Shown here one piece after another: positions 19,717-27,337 of a stretch of DNA of 32,559 nucleotides. Position numbers and translations under genes: made by a program. Below the pieces are notes generated by a model. That model had not been told where the DNA came from and searched no databases. It saw nothing but the letters and a program-made list of their open reading frames with translations. This DNA comes from Deltaproteobacteria bacterium. GTDB lineage: Bacteria; Desulfobacterota; Binatia; DP-6. Every line of letters begins with the position of its first letter. Position 1 is the first letter of the stretch. Location of the stretch: the NCBI GenBank assembly GCA_005879795.1, contig VBKJ01000148.1, forward strand, positions 1-32,559, in the 5' to 3' direction.

Positions 19717-19920
19717 CTCCCGGACCTTCCAGGCCACTACAGCTACTGTGGGATCACCGGGAACTCGGTGGCGATCACGCGCTTCCGCCACGAAGTGCGC
19801 AGCGGGTGGCGGAAGTGGTTGAATCGCCGACGAGGACGGCCATCGCCGTCCACTCCAGCTACCGTTGGGCAGCGAACCCATGAGGCAGTAAAGCCATCTC
19901 GTGGAGAGCGCATTGGCTAG
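19717..19920 (+). pseudogene. C-terminal remnant of a group II intron reverse transcriptase/maturase
   Basis: The plus-strand frame reads LPGHYSYCGITGNSVAITRF and then RHEVRSGWRKWLNRR. It closely matches the maturase-specific (GIIM) C-terminal segment of group II intron LtrA-type proteins (GHYxYYGxTGN...F...V...W..WLxRR). Nothing of the polymerase domain lies upstream, where the Kazal gene begins on the other strand, and the tail to TAG 19920 is not maturase-like. The usual stem of intron domain V was not found. This is a decayed fragment of a mobile intron, at most about 200 bases. Confidence 0.75.
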
Positions 19921-20411
19921 CGCGGTCGCCGCACCACCTCGCCTACGTAGATGTAGTCGAGGTCCTGCGAGGTGAGGGGGCGGTCGTCGGCGCGGACGGT
20001 GACGCGCTCGACTCGGGCGACGAAGAGGGTGTGATCGCCGGCCTCGACGGACTGCTGCACCAGGCACTCGAGGCTGAGCATCGCGTCGCGCAGGAGCGGA
20101 AGGGCGTCGGGCGAGTCGTCCCAGGCGACCTGGTCGAGGTTGTCGGGGCGGTGTGACGCGGCCGAGAAGAAGTAGTCCTCCAACTGGCGGCCGCGCTTGC
20201 CGACGACGTTCAGAGCGAAGCGCCGGGTGCGCGCGAGGATGTCGTGCGTGAAGTGGCGCCGGTCGACCGACGCCAGGACGAGCGGCGGGTCGCCCGAGAC
20301 CTGCACCACCCACGACGACGACATGCCGTGGCGGCGGTCGCCATCGCGCACGGTGAGGACGTAGATGCCGGTGGTGAGCGCGGCGAGCGCGCGGGCGAGC
20401 GGGGGCTCCAT
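19917..20411 (-). CDS. Flavin reductase-like FMN-binding split-barrel protein
   Basis: A 164-residue cytosolic protein of the flavin reductase-like family (the reductase partners of two-component monooxygenases). It shows the typical TTGIYVLTVRDGDRRHGMSSSW start, SGDPPLVLASVD, FALNVVGKRGRQLEDYF, and the late GDHTLFVARVERV strand. ATG 20411 is chosen as the start of the barrel (MEPPLARALAALTTG), with GGGG close upstream; an in-frame TTG at 20447 would add 12 residues. It is divergent from the ECF sigma gene. Its oxygenase partner is not obvious, though an LLM-type oxidoreductase lies 3 kb away. Its stop overlaps the end of the intron remnant's open frame. Confidence 0.85.
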   Translation of the reverse strand: MEPPLARALAALTTGIYVLTVRDGDRRHGMSSSWVVQVSGDPPLVLASVDRRHFTHDILARTRRFALNVVGKRGRQLEDYFFSAASHRPDNLDQVAWDDSPDALPLLRDAMLSLECLVQQSVEAGDHTLFVARVERVTVRADDRPLTSQDLDYIYVGEVVRRPR

Positions 20412-20464
20412 GCCCCTGCACTTGCCCTTGCGGCCAGCCCGCCGCAAGCTGGGCCCCTGGAGGC

Positions 20465-20491
20465 GTCAACCACGGCCGGGGTCGTTTCGTC
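20465..20491 (+). promoter_or_regulatory. Putative ECF sigma-dependent autoregulatory promoter
   Basis: GTCAACC (20465-20471) and CGTC (20488-20491) are separated by 16 bases. An AAC core at -35 and CGTC at -10 with 16-17 bases between is a common layout of promoters read by extracytoplasmic-function sigma factors. It sits 29 bases before the GTG of the ECF sigma gene, so self-activation of the sigma/anti-sigma/Spy operon is a reasonable inference. Confidence 0.42.
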
Positions 20492-20519
20492 AGGACGGGT
20501 GGGGGCGGAAGGGCAGCAC

Positions 20520-21035
20520 GTGAAGCCAGCCGCGGCCGGCCAGCTCGACCACGACGCGCTCTACCGCGCCCAGCACGGACGGGTGCTGTCGCTCTGCCGC
20601 CTGCTGCTCGCCGACCGCCACGAGGCCGAGGAGGTCTGCCACGAGGCCTTCGTGAAGCTCTTCGAGCAGCGCGAGCTGCCGCCCGCGCCGGAACGCTGGC
20701 TCACGCGCGTCGCCGTCAACGCTTGCCGGGACCGGCGGAGGGCCGGGTGGTGGCGGCGGTGGCGGGAGCACGGTGAGGAGCTCGTGGAGGCCGATCATCC
20801 CGCCCGTGGACCGACGCCCGAGGAGGCGGCCCTCGGCCTGGAGGAGCGCCGTCGCATCTGGCACGTCTTTCGCCGCCTCTCTCCCCGGCAGCAGGAGGTC
20901 TTCGCGCTGCGCCAGATCGAGGGCTGGTCAACCGACGAGGTGGCCGAAACGTTGGGACTGAGCGGTGGCAGCGTGAAGCGGCACCTCTTCCGGGCGATTC
21001 ACCAGCTGCGCGCGGGCCTCAGAGGCACACGATGA
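20520..21035 (+). CDS. ECF-family RNA polymerase sigma factor
   Basis: A 171-residue sigma-70 family protein with only regions 2 and 4, as in extracytoplasmic-function sigma factors. Region 2 is YRAQHGRVLSLCRLLLADRH followed by EAEEVCHEAFVKLFEQ; region 4 is RLSPRQQEVFALRQIEGWST then DEVAETLGLSGGSVKRHLFR, a helix-turn-helix for the -35 element. GTG 20520 has a GGAAGGG ribosome-binding site 6 bases upstream. Its stop overlaps the next gene's start (ATGA), tying it to a predicted membrane anti-sigma factor and a Spy/CpxP-like protein. The set looks like an envelope or metal stress module. Confidence 0.92.
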   Translation: MKPAAAGQLDHDALYRAQHGRVLSLCRLLLADRHEAEEVCHEAFVKLFEQRELPPAPERWLTRVAVNACRDRRRAGWWRRWREHGEELVEADHPARGPTPEEAALGLEERRRIWHVFRRLSPRQQEVFALRQIEGWSTDEVAETLGLSGGSVKRHLFRAIHQLRAGLRGTR

Positions 21036-21475
21036 GCCGATGTCTCACGGACCGGACGCTGATGCTCCTCCAGGCGGGCGAGGGTGGCGCCGGAGCGCGC
21101 GCACACCTGCGTGCGTGTCCGCCGTGCGCGACGCGCTATCGCGCGCTCGAGGACGATCTCGGCGTGGTTGCGGGCGCGCTGCGTGCGGGCCCGCCGCCCG
21201 CCGCGGAGCGCCCGCGGCTCCGCTGGCGGGCGGTCGGCGCGCTCGCCGCGACCGTGGCCCTGGCCGTGGGTGGGGCGTGGATGTGGCGCGCCGCGCGTGT
21301 CGCGCCGCCCGCGGGCGGGGGCGACGTCGGCGTGCTGGTCGAGGATCTCGCCGGCACGCTCTTCGCCACACCCGAGGCCGTCGCGACAGGGGAGCAGTCT
21401 GCTACCGACGTCGCCGACGACGTGGCGGCATTCGACGAGGACGACGAGCTGGCCCTTCTCTTCGAGGGGCCGTGA
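21032..21475 (+). CDS. Predicted membrane-anchored anti-sigma factor (zinc-finger type)
   Basis: A 147-residue protein overlapping the ECF sigma stop by ATGA. The N-terminal part has H25-x3-C29-x2-C32 (AHLRACPPCATRY), the zinc-binding pattern of ZAS-type anti-sigma domains. One transmembrane helix follows at about residues 68-90 (WRAVGALAATVALAVGGAWM). The outer part is short and acidic, ending in DDVAAFDEDDELALLFEG. The layout suggests that it holds the sigma factor at the membrane until a periplasmic signal arrives. The function is inferred from the motif and operon position. Confidence 0.8.
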   Translation: MSRCLTDRTLMLLQAGEGGAGARAHLRACPPCATRYRALEDDLGVVAGALRAGPPPAAERPRLRWRAVGALAATVALAVGGAWMWRAARVAPPAGGGDVGVLVEDLAGTLFATPEAVATGEQSATDVADDVAAFDEDDELALLFEGP

Positions 21476-21486
21476 AGGGGGTCTCG

Positions 21487-21975
21487 ATGAAGAAGCGTAC
21501 GCTCATCCTGGCGACGGTCACCGTGAGCGCCCTGGGGCTCGCCACCGTGCACGCCCGGCCGCGGTTTGGGATGGGACCGGGGCCGATGATGATGGGGCCC
21601 GGGGGCGACGGTCCGGCCCTGATGCTGCCTCTGCTGCTGCGGAGCGCGAATCTCACCGAGGAGCAGGAGGCGCAGGTGCAGAAGATCATGGCCGATCGGC
21701 GCGCGCAGACGCGCGCGCTCGTGCGCGAGATGCGCGCGGGGCAGGCCGCGCTCCTCGACAAGCTCTTCGCGGCCGGCGACCTGAAGGCCGACGACCTGAG
21801 ACCCGAGCTGGACCGGCTCGCGCGCGCCCGACAGCAGCTCATGGATCATGCCTTGACCACGGCGCTCGACGTCCGCAAAGTTCTCACCCCCGAGCAGCTC
21901 GCGCACACGGCGAAGATCAAGGACCGGATGCGGGCGCTGCACGATCAGATGCGGGACCTGGTGGACGAGGAGTAA
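21487..21975 (+). CDS. Spy/CpxP-like periplasmic protein
   Basis: A 162-residue exported protein with a signal peptide MKKRTLILATVTVSALGLAT ending VHA|R. A Met/Gly-rich stretch (MGPGPMMMGPGG) follows, then an all-helical region with LTEEQEAQVQKIMADRRAQT and VLTPEQLAHTAKIKDRM, the LTxxQ-type motifs of the Spy/CpxP/ZraP family. Those proteins act as periplasmic chaperones or metal-stress sensors. ATG 21487 has GGGGG 5-6 bases upstream; an in-frame GTG at 21472 overlaps the anti-sigma stop. It may feed information to the neighbouring anti-sigma factor, as in sigma/anti-sigma/sensor modules for metals. Its end overlaps the convergent endonuclease V gene by 59 bases. Confidence 0.83.
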   Translation: MKKRTLILATVTVSALGLATVHARPRFGMGPGPMMMGPGGDGPALMLPLLLRSANLTEEQEAQVQKIMADRRAQTRALVREMRAGQAALLDKLFAAGDLKADDLRPELDRLARARQQLMDHALTTALDVRKVLTPEQLAHTAKIKDRMRALHDQMRDLVDEE

Positions 21976-22648
21976 GCTCACCCCGGCGGAGCGCGTTGAC
22001 GAGCAGGTTGGCTCGTCGGGTCGGCTCGGGGAGGCGGTAGCCGGCGCACGTGCGGAGCACCAACGCGCGTGCGTCGCGGAGGCCGATCGCGTACCCGGGC
22101 GAGACGTAGACGGGCCGCACGCCGTCCCGCGTGCGCAGCGCCACCCCCAGCCGCTCCCTCCCGTCGCGCAACCAGGACCAGCTCCCGCGCCACGCTCCCA
22201 CCGCCCCGTGCTCGCCCGCGAGCCGGCTCTTGGCGCAGCCGATGGTCGGCAGGTCGAGGCAGTAGCCGATGTGACAGGCGAGGCCGAAGCGGCGGGGGTG
22301 AGCGATGCCCTGGCCGTCGCACACGAGCACGTCGGGCCGCGCGCGAAGCCGCGCGCAGGCGCCGAGCACGATCGGCGCCTCGCGGAAGCCGAGCAGGCCG
22401 GGCACGTACGGGAACGTGACCCGTCCCTCCATCCAGGCCTCCTCGACCACCTCGAGCCCCTGCAGGGCGACCACGACGACCGCCGCCACCAGTCGTTCGC
22501 CGTCCGGGTGATAGGCGGCGTCCGCGCCGGCGACGAGGCGCACCCGCCCGAGGCGAGCGCCCGTGTCGACTGCGGCCGCGAGGCGGCGTTGGAGGCGGAG
22601 CGCCTCCTCGACCGGCAGATCCCAGCGGTGCGGTCGCGCAATGCGCAC
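21917..22648 (-). CDS. nfi: Endonuclease V
   Basis: It cleaves DNA near deoxyinosine, a repair function against adenine deamination. The 243-residue protein has the metal-binding aspartate in GADAAYHPDG, the PYVPGLLGFRE motif with catalytic-type Glu, DGQGIAHPRRFGLACHIG with the second Asp, PTIGCAKSRL, and YRLPEPTRRAN near the end, matching bacterial Nfi. No ATG is available; GTG 22648 gives a normal N-terminus. The frame closes only at 21917, inside the convergent Spy/CpxP-like gene, adding a Pro/Ala-rich tail of about 20 residues not needed for the fold. A divergent SIMPL-domain gene starts 31 bases away. Confidence 0.92.
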   Translation of the reverse strand: MRIARPHRWDLPVEEALRLQRRLAAAVDTGARLGRVRLVAGADAAYHPDGERLVAAVVVVALQGLEVVEEAWMEGRVTFPYVPGLLGFREAPIVLGACARLRARPDVLVCDGQGIAHPRRFGLACHIGYCLDLPTIGCAKSRLAGEHGAVGAWRGSWSWLRDGRERLGVALRTRDGVRPVYVSPGYAIGLRDARALVLRTCAGYRLPEPTRRANLLVNALRRGELTPRPPGPASDRAAPASGP

Positions 22649-22679
22649 GGGGAGCCAGGGCCGTGCTACGGTGCCTGCG

Positions 22680-23411
22680 ATGAGAGAGCAACACCGCTTC
22701 GAGACGCCGCGCGTCGCGTTCCTCCTGCTCGCCCTCGGCCTCGCCCCGGCCGTCCTCGCCGGCGAAGGGACGGAGGAGCGGAAGCGGACGATCGCGGTCA
22801 CGGGCCGCGGCGAGGTGAAGGCGACGCCGGACCGCGCGCTCCTGTCGTTCACCGTCGAGACGACCGCCGGACGTGCCACCGAGGCCGCCGCCGAGAACGC
22901 GAAGCGCAGCGCGGCGGTTGTTGCAGCGCTCAAGTCGCTGCTCGGCTCCGACGGCACTGTCGGCACCACGCACTACACGATCGAGCCGCGCTACGAGAGC
23001 ACCCGCCCGGGCGAGACGCACGAGCCGCGCATCACCGGGTACGTCGCGCGCAACGAGGTGCAGGTGGAGTGCGGGCGGGTCGACAAGCTGGGTGGCCTCA
23101 TCGACGCCGCCACGACGGCGGGCGCGAACGGCGCCCGCGGCCTGCAGTTCTCGTTCTCGAAGGAGGACGAGCTGCTGCGCGCCGCGCTCGAAAAAGCGGG
23201 GGCCGACGCGCGGGCCCAGGCCGAGGGTGCCGCGCGCGGGCTCGGCGTGCGCTTGAAGCGCGTCCTGTCGGCCGACACGGGAGCCCGGCCGGTTCCCGTC
23301 CGCTTTGCGGCCATGGAAGCCTCCGCGCCCGGGCGCGGCGCCGCGACGCCGATCGAGCCTGGCGAGGGGACCGTCTCGGCCAGCTTGCAGGTGACGTACG
23401 AGATCGAGTGA
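22680..23411 (+). CDS. SIMPL (DUF541) domain periplasmic protein
   Basis: The 243-residue protein begins with a signal peptide (hydrophobic VAFLLLALGLAPAVLAG). RTIAVTGRGEVKATPDRALL follows, the conserved start of SIMPL/DUF541 proteins such as the E. coli YggE group, and the fold continues with TTAGRATEAAAENA, GYVARNEVQVECGRVDKLG, a second helical half with ALEKAGADARAQAEG, and a final strand SASLQVTYEIE. Members are envelope proteins linked to oxidative stress or outer-membrane assembly, but no reaction is known. ATG 22680 is the natural start. It is divergent from endonuclease V and separate from the ECF operon. Confidence 0.88.
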   Translation: MREQHRFETPRVAFLLLALGLAPAVLAGEGTEERKRTIAVTGRGEVKATPDRALLSFTVETTAGRATEAAAENAKRSAAVVAALKSLLGSDGTVGTTHYTIEPRYESTRPGETHEPRITGYVARNEVQVECGRVDKLGGLIDAATTAGANGARGLQFSFSKEDELLRAALEKAGADARAQAEGAARGLGVRLKRVLSADTGARPVPVRFAAMEASAPGRGAATPIEPGEGTVSASLQVTYEIE

Positions 23412-23452
23412 CGCTCGTCGTCCCGGTCGCAAAAGGTAACGGCCGGGCGGCC

Positions 23453-24451
23453 CTACAGGACCGCCTCCGCCAGCAGCCGCACCGCTGCCACGTCCCGCGT
23501 CCCGGCGAGGAGCGTCGTGACCGGGCTCTCCTTCCACGCCGCGAGGCGGTCGCGAATCCGCGCCGCACTCCCCGCGAGCGAGATCTCGTCCGCCAGCCGA
23601 TCCGGCACCGCAGCCACCGCCTCCGCCCGCTTCCCGGCCAGGAAGAGGTCCTGCACCCGCCGCGCCTCCGCCTCGAACCCGAGCCGCGCGATCAGGTTCA
23701 GGTGGAAGTTCTTCGCCGCCGCGCCCATGCCGCCGATGTAGAAGGCGAGCATGAACTTGATGGGGAGGAGCGCCTGCTCGAGGTCGTCGTTCAGCGAGAC
23801 GGTGGCGGGGCAGGCGATCTCGAAGCCCGGGCGGGCGCCGCGCAGCGACTCCGCGTAGACGTGCCTCCGGTACGGCGAGTAGAAGAGCGGCAGCCAGCCG
23901 TCGGCGATCTCGGTCGCGAGCGCGACGTTCTTCGGCCCTTCCGCGCCAAGGTAGATCGGGATGTCGGCGCGGAGCGGGCGCACGATCAGCTTGAGCGGCT
24001 TCCCGAGCCGCGCGCCGCCGGGGTGCGGCAGCCGGTAGTGCTCGCCCCGGAACGTGACCGGGCCCTCGCGGCGGAGCATCTCGCGCAGCAGCCGGACGAA
24101 CTCGCGCGTCCGGCCCATCGGCTTCGGGAAGGGCTGGCCGTACCAGCCCTCGACCACCTGCGGGCCCGAGACCCCGATGCCGAGGACGAGCCGCCCGCCC
24201 GAGAGATGGTCGATGGTCGCGGCCGTCATCGCGGCGCAGGCCGGGGTGCGCGCGGAGATCTGCATGATCGCCGTGCCGAGCTTGATGCGCTTGGTGCGCG
24301 CGCCCACCCAGCAGAGGGGCGAGAAGACGTCGGAGCCGTACGCCTCCGCGGTCCACACCGACTCGTAGCCGAGGCGCTCGGCCTCCTGCACCAGGTCGGT
24401 CGGGTCCCAGGGATCGGGCATCCAGTAGCCGAGCATCAGGCCGAGGCGCAT
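23453..24451 (-). CDS. LLM-class (F420- or flavin-dependent) oxidoreductase
   Basis: A 332-residue bacterial-luciferase-like TIM barrel. Evidence includes MRLGLMLGYW, EAERLGYESVWTAEAYGSD, KLGTAIMQISARTP, TIDHLSGGRLVLGIGVSGPQ, a late IPIYLGAEGPKNVALATEIA and ADGWLPLFYSP. The pattern fits the F420-dependent branch, though cofactor choice cannot be settled by eye. Family members reduce or oxygenate many substrates, including aromatics and alkanes. A very strong ribosome-binding site (GGGAGGGAGG) precedes ATG 24451. It lies 15 bases after an SDR gene and likely forms an operon with it; a VOC protein gene is upstream of both. Confidence 0.92.
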   Translation of the reverse strand: MRLGLMLGYWMPDPWDPTDLVQEAERLGYESVWTAEAYGSDVFSPLCWVGARTKRIKLGTAIMQISARTPACAAMTAATIDHLSGGRLVLGIGVSGPQVVEGWYGQPFPKPMGRTREFVRLLREMLRREGPVTFRGEHYRLPHPGGARLGKPLKLIVRPLRADIPIYLGAEGPKNVALATEIADGWLPLFYSPYRRHVYAESLRGARPGFEIACPATVSLNDDLEQALLPIKFMLAFYIGGMGAAAKNFHLNLIARLGFEAEARRVQDLFLAGKRAEAVAAVPDRLADEISLAGSAARIRDRLAAWKESPVTTLLAGTRDVAAVRLLAEAVL

Positions 24452-24466
24452 GCCGTCCTCCCTCCC

Positions 24467-25303
24467 TCAATCGAAGCGCACGAGCGCATGCTCGGCGTGG
24501 AAGTCCGGGCCGTAGATGTCCTTGCCCGAGAAGTGCATGGGGTCCTTCGCGGTCGCGAGCATGGCGCACACCCGGCCCGGGTTCTCGACCGGGAGCGCCC
24601 TGGACGCGTCGAAGCCGAACTCGCCCAGCTCGGCGGCCATCCGCTCCGTGCCAACGAAGCCCGGCATGAGCCCGATGACGGCGATGTTGTAGGGGCGGAG
24701 CTCCTTCGCGAGCCCGGGCACCATGCGATTGAAGGCCGCCTTGGAGAGCGAGTAGCCGAGGCCCCAGCCGCCCTGGCCGATCGGCGCCGGCGTCTCCCGC
24801 TCCCCCGCGCTCGAGGTGATGTTGATGACGATGCCGCCGCCCTGGCGCTTCATCACGGGCAGGCAGAGCCTGATCAGGTGCAGCGGCGCGATCACGTTGC
24901 ACAGCATCATCTGCTCGATCAGCTCCACCGGCGTGTCCTCGAAGGGGTCCATGTGCCCCGGGCCGACGTAGCGGCCGTTGTTGATCAGCACGTCGATGCG
25001 CCCGAAGCGCTCGAGGGCGGCGTCGACCGCCGCCGGCCAGTCCGCGCGCGCGGCAAGGTCGAGCTTCACGACCAGGGCCTCCGCGCCGAACCCGCGCGCC
25101 TCGCGCGCCGTCGCCTCGAGGCTGCCCGGGAGCGGGTCGGTGAGCGACTTCCGTACGGTCGAGGAGTGCTCGAGGCGTTCGTGTCCGGTGACCGTTCGCG
25201 CGCTGAGCACGAGGTCGAAGCCACGCCGGGCGAGCTCGAGCGCGCAGCCCCGGCCGATCCCGCGGCTCGCGCCGGTGATGAACGCGACCTTTTTCGCGGC
25301 CAT
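24467..25303 (-). CDS. Short-chain dehydrogenase/reductase
   Basis: The 278-residue SDR has the NAD(P)-binding TGASRGIGRG, the catalytic serine in NITSSAGE and the Tyr/Lys pair in GYSLSKAAF. Where classical SDRs have NNAG it reads NNGRYVGPG, a variant seen in some subfamilies. An insert of about 20 residues follows the first beta-alpha unit (RTVTGHERLEHSSTVRKSL). The C-terminus (KDIYGPDFHAEHAL) ends in the usual substrate-loop region. The substrate is unknown. It is followed 15 bases later by an LLM oxidoreductase, suggesting consecutive redox steps in one pathway. Confidence 0.92.
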   Translation of the reverse strand: MAAKKVAFITGASRGIGRGCALELARRGFDLVLSARTVTGHERLEHSSTVRKSLTDPLPGSLEATAREARGFGAEALVVKLDLAARADWPAAVDAALERFGRIDVLINNGRYVGPGHMDPFEDTPVELIEQMMLCNVIAPLHLIRLCLPVMKRQGGGIVINITSSAGERETPAPIGQGGWGLGYSLSKAAFNRMVPGLAKELRPYNIAVIGLMPGFVGTERMAAELGEFGFDASRALPVENPGRVCAMLATAKDPMHFSGKDIYGPDFHAEHALVRFD

Positions 25304-25399
25304 GCGGGGTACCTAGCGCCGGGCGCGGGACGCGGTCAATGCGCGCAGCGGAGCGGTCGGGCCGACCTGCTAGGATCGTCCTACGGCCGCCTGAGCGGC

Positions 25400-25855
25400 T
25401 CAGCCGGGGATGTGCACCAGCTCGAGCTTGATGCCGTCGGGGTCGGCGAAGAAGACCGCATAGTAGCCGGGGACGTACTCGGGGTACTCGCGCGGCGGAT
25501 CGAGGATCGTGCCGCCCCATGCCGTGACGTCCCTTGCCAGCGCGTCGACCTGCACGCGGCTCTCGGCGCGGAACGCGACCTCGCAGAGACCCACGCGGTC
25601 CTTCGAGAAGGTGTCGCCGCGGAAGCGCGGGTCCGCCTGCTTCAGCCAGATGCTGCCGCCCGGGCCGAGGAACCCGAGCACGGCCCCGGCGTCGCACAGG
25701 CCGGGGTAGCCGAGACGCGGCATGAGCGCGTCGTAGAACGACCGCGACCGCCGCAGGTCGTTGACGGTCAGGAAGACATGGTGCACGCCGCCGGTCGCCG
25801 GGACCGGGGTCGTCGTGGGCGGACAGCCACAGCCACCTGGTGTCTCGCTCGCCAT
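25400..25855 (-). CDS. VOC (glyoxalase/dioxygenase) superfamily protein
   Basis: A 151-residue cytosolic protein of the vicinal oxygen chelate fold. It begins with a Thr/Pro-rich leader, then GVHHVFLTVNDLRRSRSFYD with the first metal-type His, and ends with AVFFADPDGIKLELVHIPG with the distal Glu, the typical paired beta-alpha-beta-beta-beta layout. Such proteins include glyoxalase I, ring-cleaving dioxygenases and antibiotic-binding proteins; the substrate cannot be told from sequence. It lies 96 bases before the SDR gene on the same strand and is divergent from dinB. Confidence 0.85.
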   Translation of the reverse strand: MASETPGGCGCPPTTTPVPATGGVHHVFLTVNDLRRSRSFYDALMPRLGYPGLCDAGAVLGFLGPGGSIWLKQADPRFRGDTFSKDRVGLCEVAFRAESRVQVDALARDVTAWGGTILDPPREYPEYVPGYYAVFFADPDGIKLELVHIPG

Positions 25856-25932
25856 CGCCGGCTACCATACGGGCGCCGCGCGGCTCAGTCGAGTACGTTG
25901 CGGGTCCGGTGCCGACGGGCTATCGCCAGGGC

Positions 25933-27144
25933 GTGCCGGTCATCCTCCACGCCGACATGGACGCGTTCTACGCGGCGGTCGAGCAGCGCGACCGTCCCGA
26001 GCTGCGCGGGCGGCCGGTCATCGTCGGCGGGACGTCGAGCCGCGGCGTGGTGACGGCCGCCTCCTACGAGGCGCGCCGCTTCGGCGTCCGCTCGGCCATG
26101 CCGACGGTCCAGGCGCGCGCGCTCTGCCCCGCCGCCGTCTTCCTGCGCGGCGACATGGCCAAGTACCGGCGCGTCAGCGCACAGCTGCGGGCCATCTTCA
26201 CGACCATCAGCCCCGACGTGGAGCCGCTCTCGCTCGACGAGGCGTTCATCGACATCACCGCCTCGCAGCGCCTGCTCGGCCCGCCGCTCGCGATCGGCCG
26301 GCTGCTCAGGGATCGCGTGCGCGCCGCGACCGCACTCGCCGTCTCGGTCGGGATCGGGCCGGGCAAGATGGTCGCGAAGATCGCGAGCGACCTCGCGAAG
26401 CCCGACGGGCTCCTCGAGGTGCCGGCCGACCGGGTCGCCGCGTTCCTGCACCCGCTGCCGGCGTGGCGCCTGTGGGGCGTCGGCCCGGTCACCGAGGCCG
26501 CGCTCGCCCGCGCCGGGATCACGACCATCGGCCAGCTCGCGGCGCGGCCGGCGGCCGAGCTCGCGCCGTTCGTCGGGGGAGCCGCTGCCGATCACCTCGT
26601 CCGGCTGGCCCACGGGGAGGACGCACGCATCGTCGAGCCGGACCTCGCGGCCAAGTCCTACGGCGAGGAGGGCACGTTCGCGGCCGACGCGCGGGATGAC
26701 CGCAGCGTGCGCGAGGCGATCATCGGCCACGCCGACGCCATAGGGCGCCGTCTGCGCCGCGACCGCGTGCGGAGTCGCGTCGTGGTGCTGAAGCTCAAGC
26801 TCGCCGAGCGCCTCGGCCCGGGCAAGTTCCGCCTCCTCACCCGGCGCGCGACGCTCCCCGAGCCGACCGACGACGGGAAGACGATCTCCGATGCGGCGCT
26901 GCGGCTCTGGGAGCGGCACCGGCCGCGGCTGCCGGTCCGGCTGGTCGGCGTGTCGGCGGCCGGCATCGTCGGCGACGCGTCCGAGCAGTTCGCCCTCTTC
27001 GCCGCGGACGCCCACCGCCGGCGCGCGGCGCTCAACCAGGCGCTCGACGCCATCGTCGCGCGCTTCGGCATGGAGAGCATCGCGCGGGGCGGCGCCGGTC
27101 GCAGCGAGAAGGGGCTCACGACGCGCCTCAAGCGCGGCGAGTAG
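25933..27144 (+). CDS. dinB: DNA polymerase IV (Y-family)
   Basis: A 403-residue translesion DNA polymerase. The metal-binding carboxylates are in ILHADMDAFYAAVEQ and PLSLDEAFIDIT; VSVGIGPGKMVAKIASD and KPDGL mark the palm; LWGVGPVTE is the thumb helix-hairpin-helix. The little-finger domain follows. EQFALF near the C-terminus resembles a beta-clamp binding motif. GTG 25933 gives the family's normal N-terminus (VPVILHADMD); GTG 25909 in frame would add 8 residues. No LexA-type operator was recognised upstream. It is divergent from the VOC gene. Confidence 0.95.
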   Translation: MPVILHADMDAFYAAVEQRDRPELRGRPVIVGGTSSRGVVTAASYEARRFGVRSAMPTVQARALCPAAVFLRGDMAKYRRVSAQLRAIFTTISPDVEPLSLDEAFIDITASQRLLGPPLAIGRLLRDRVRAATALAVSVGIGPGKMVAKIASDLAKPDGLLEVPADRVAAFLHPLPAWRLWGVGPVTEAALARAGITTIGQLAARPAAELAPFVGGAAADHLVRLAHGEDARIVEPDLAAKSYGEEGTFAADARDDRSVREAIIGHADAIGRRLRRDRVRSRVVVLKLKLAERLGPGKFRLLTRRATLPEPTDDGKTISDAALRLWERHRPRLPVRLVGVSAAGIVGDASEQFALFAADAHRRRAALNQALDAIVARFGMESIARGGAGRSEKGLTTRLKRGE

Positions 27145-27337
27145 CGGGCGGGACCCGGCGCGAGCGGCTCCGTGCGGCCCTCGCCGCGGCCCCGGTTGCG
27201 TGCGCGCGCCTCCAGCGATGTCTCAGTCGTCACTTCCGATTCGGTCGGGGTCCATGTCGAGCGGGCAGTGCGGGGACGCGACGTCCGGCCGAGGTGCGCG
27301 GCTTTGGCGGGCCCCGCCGACGTGCTAAGAGCCCGCG

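Noticed and set aside
21978-25868. A 1296-codon open frame on the minus strand.
   Set aside because: It runs out of frame through endonuclease V, antisense through the SIMPL gene and out of frame through LLM, SDR and VOC, each of which has clear family motifs. Its Arg/Ala/Pro/Gly-rich translation is the usual shadow in GC-rich DNA.
22208-26053. A 1281-codon open frame on the plus strand.
   Set aside because: It is antisense or out of frame to the same well-supported genes and has a His/Arg/Glu-rich shadow composition without motifs.
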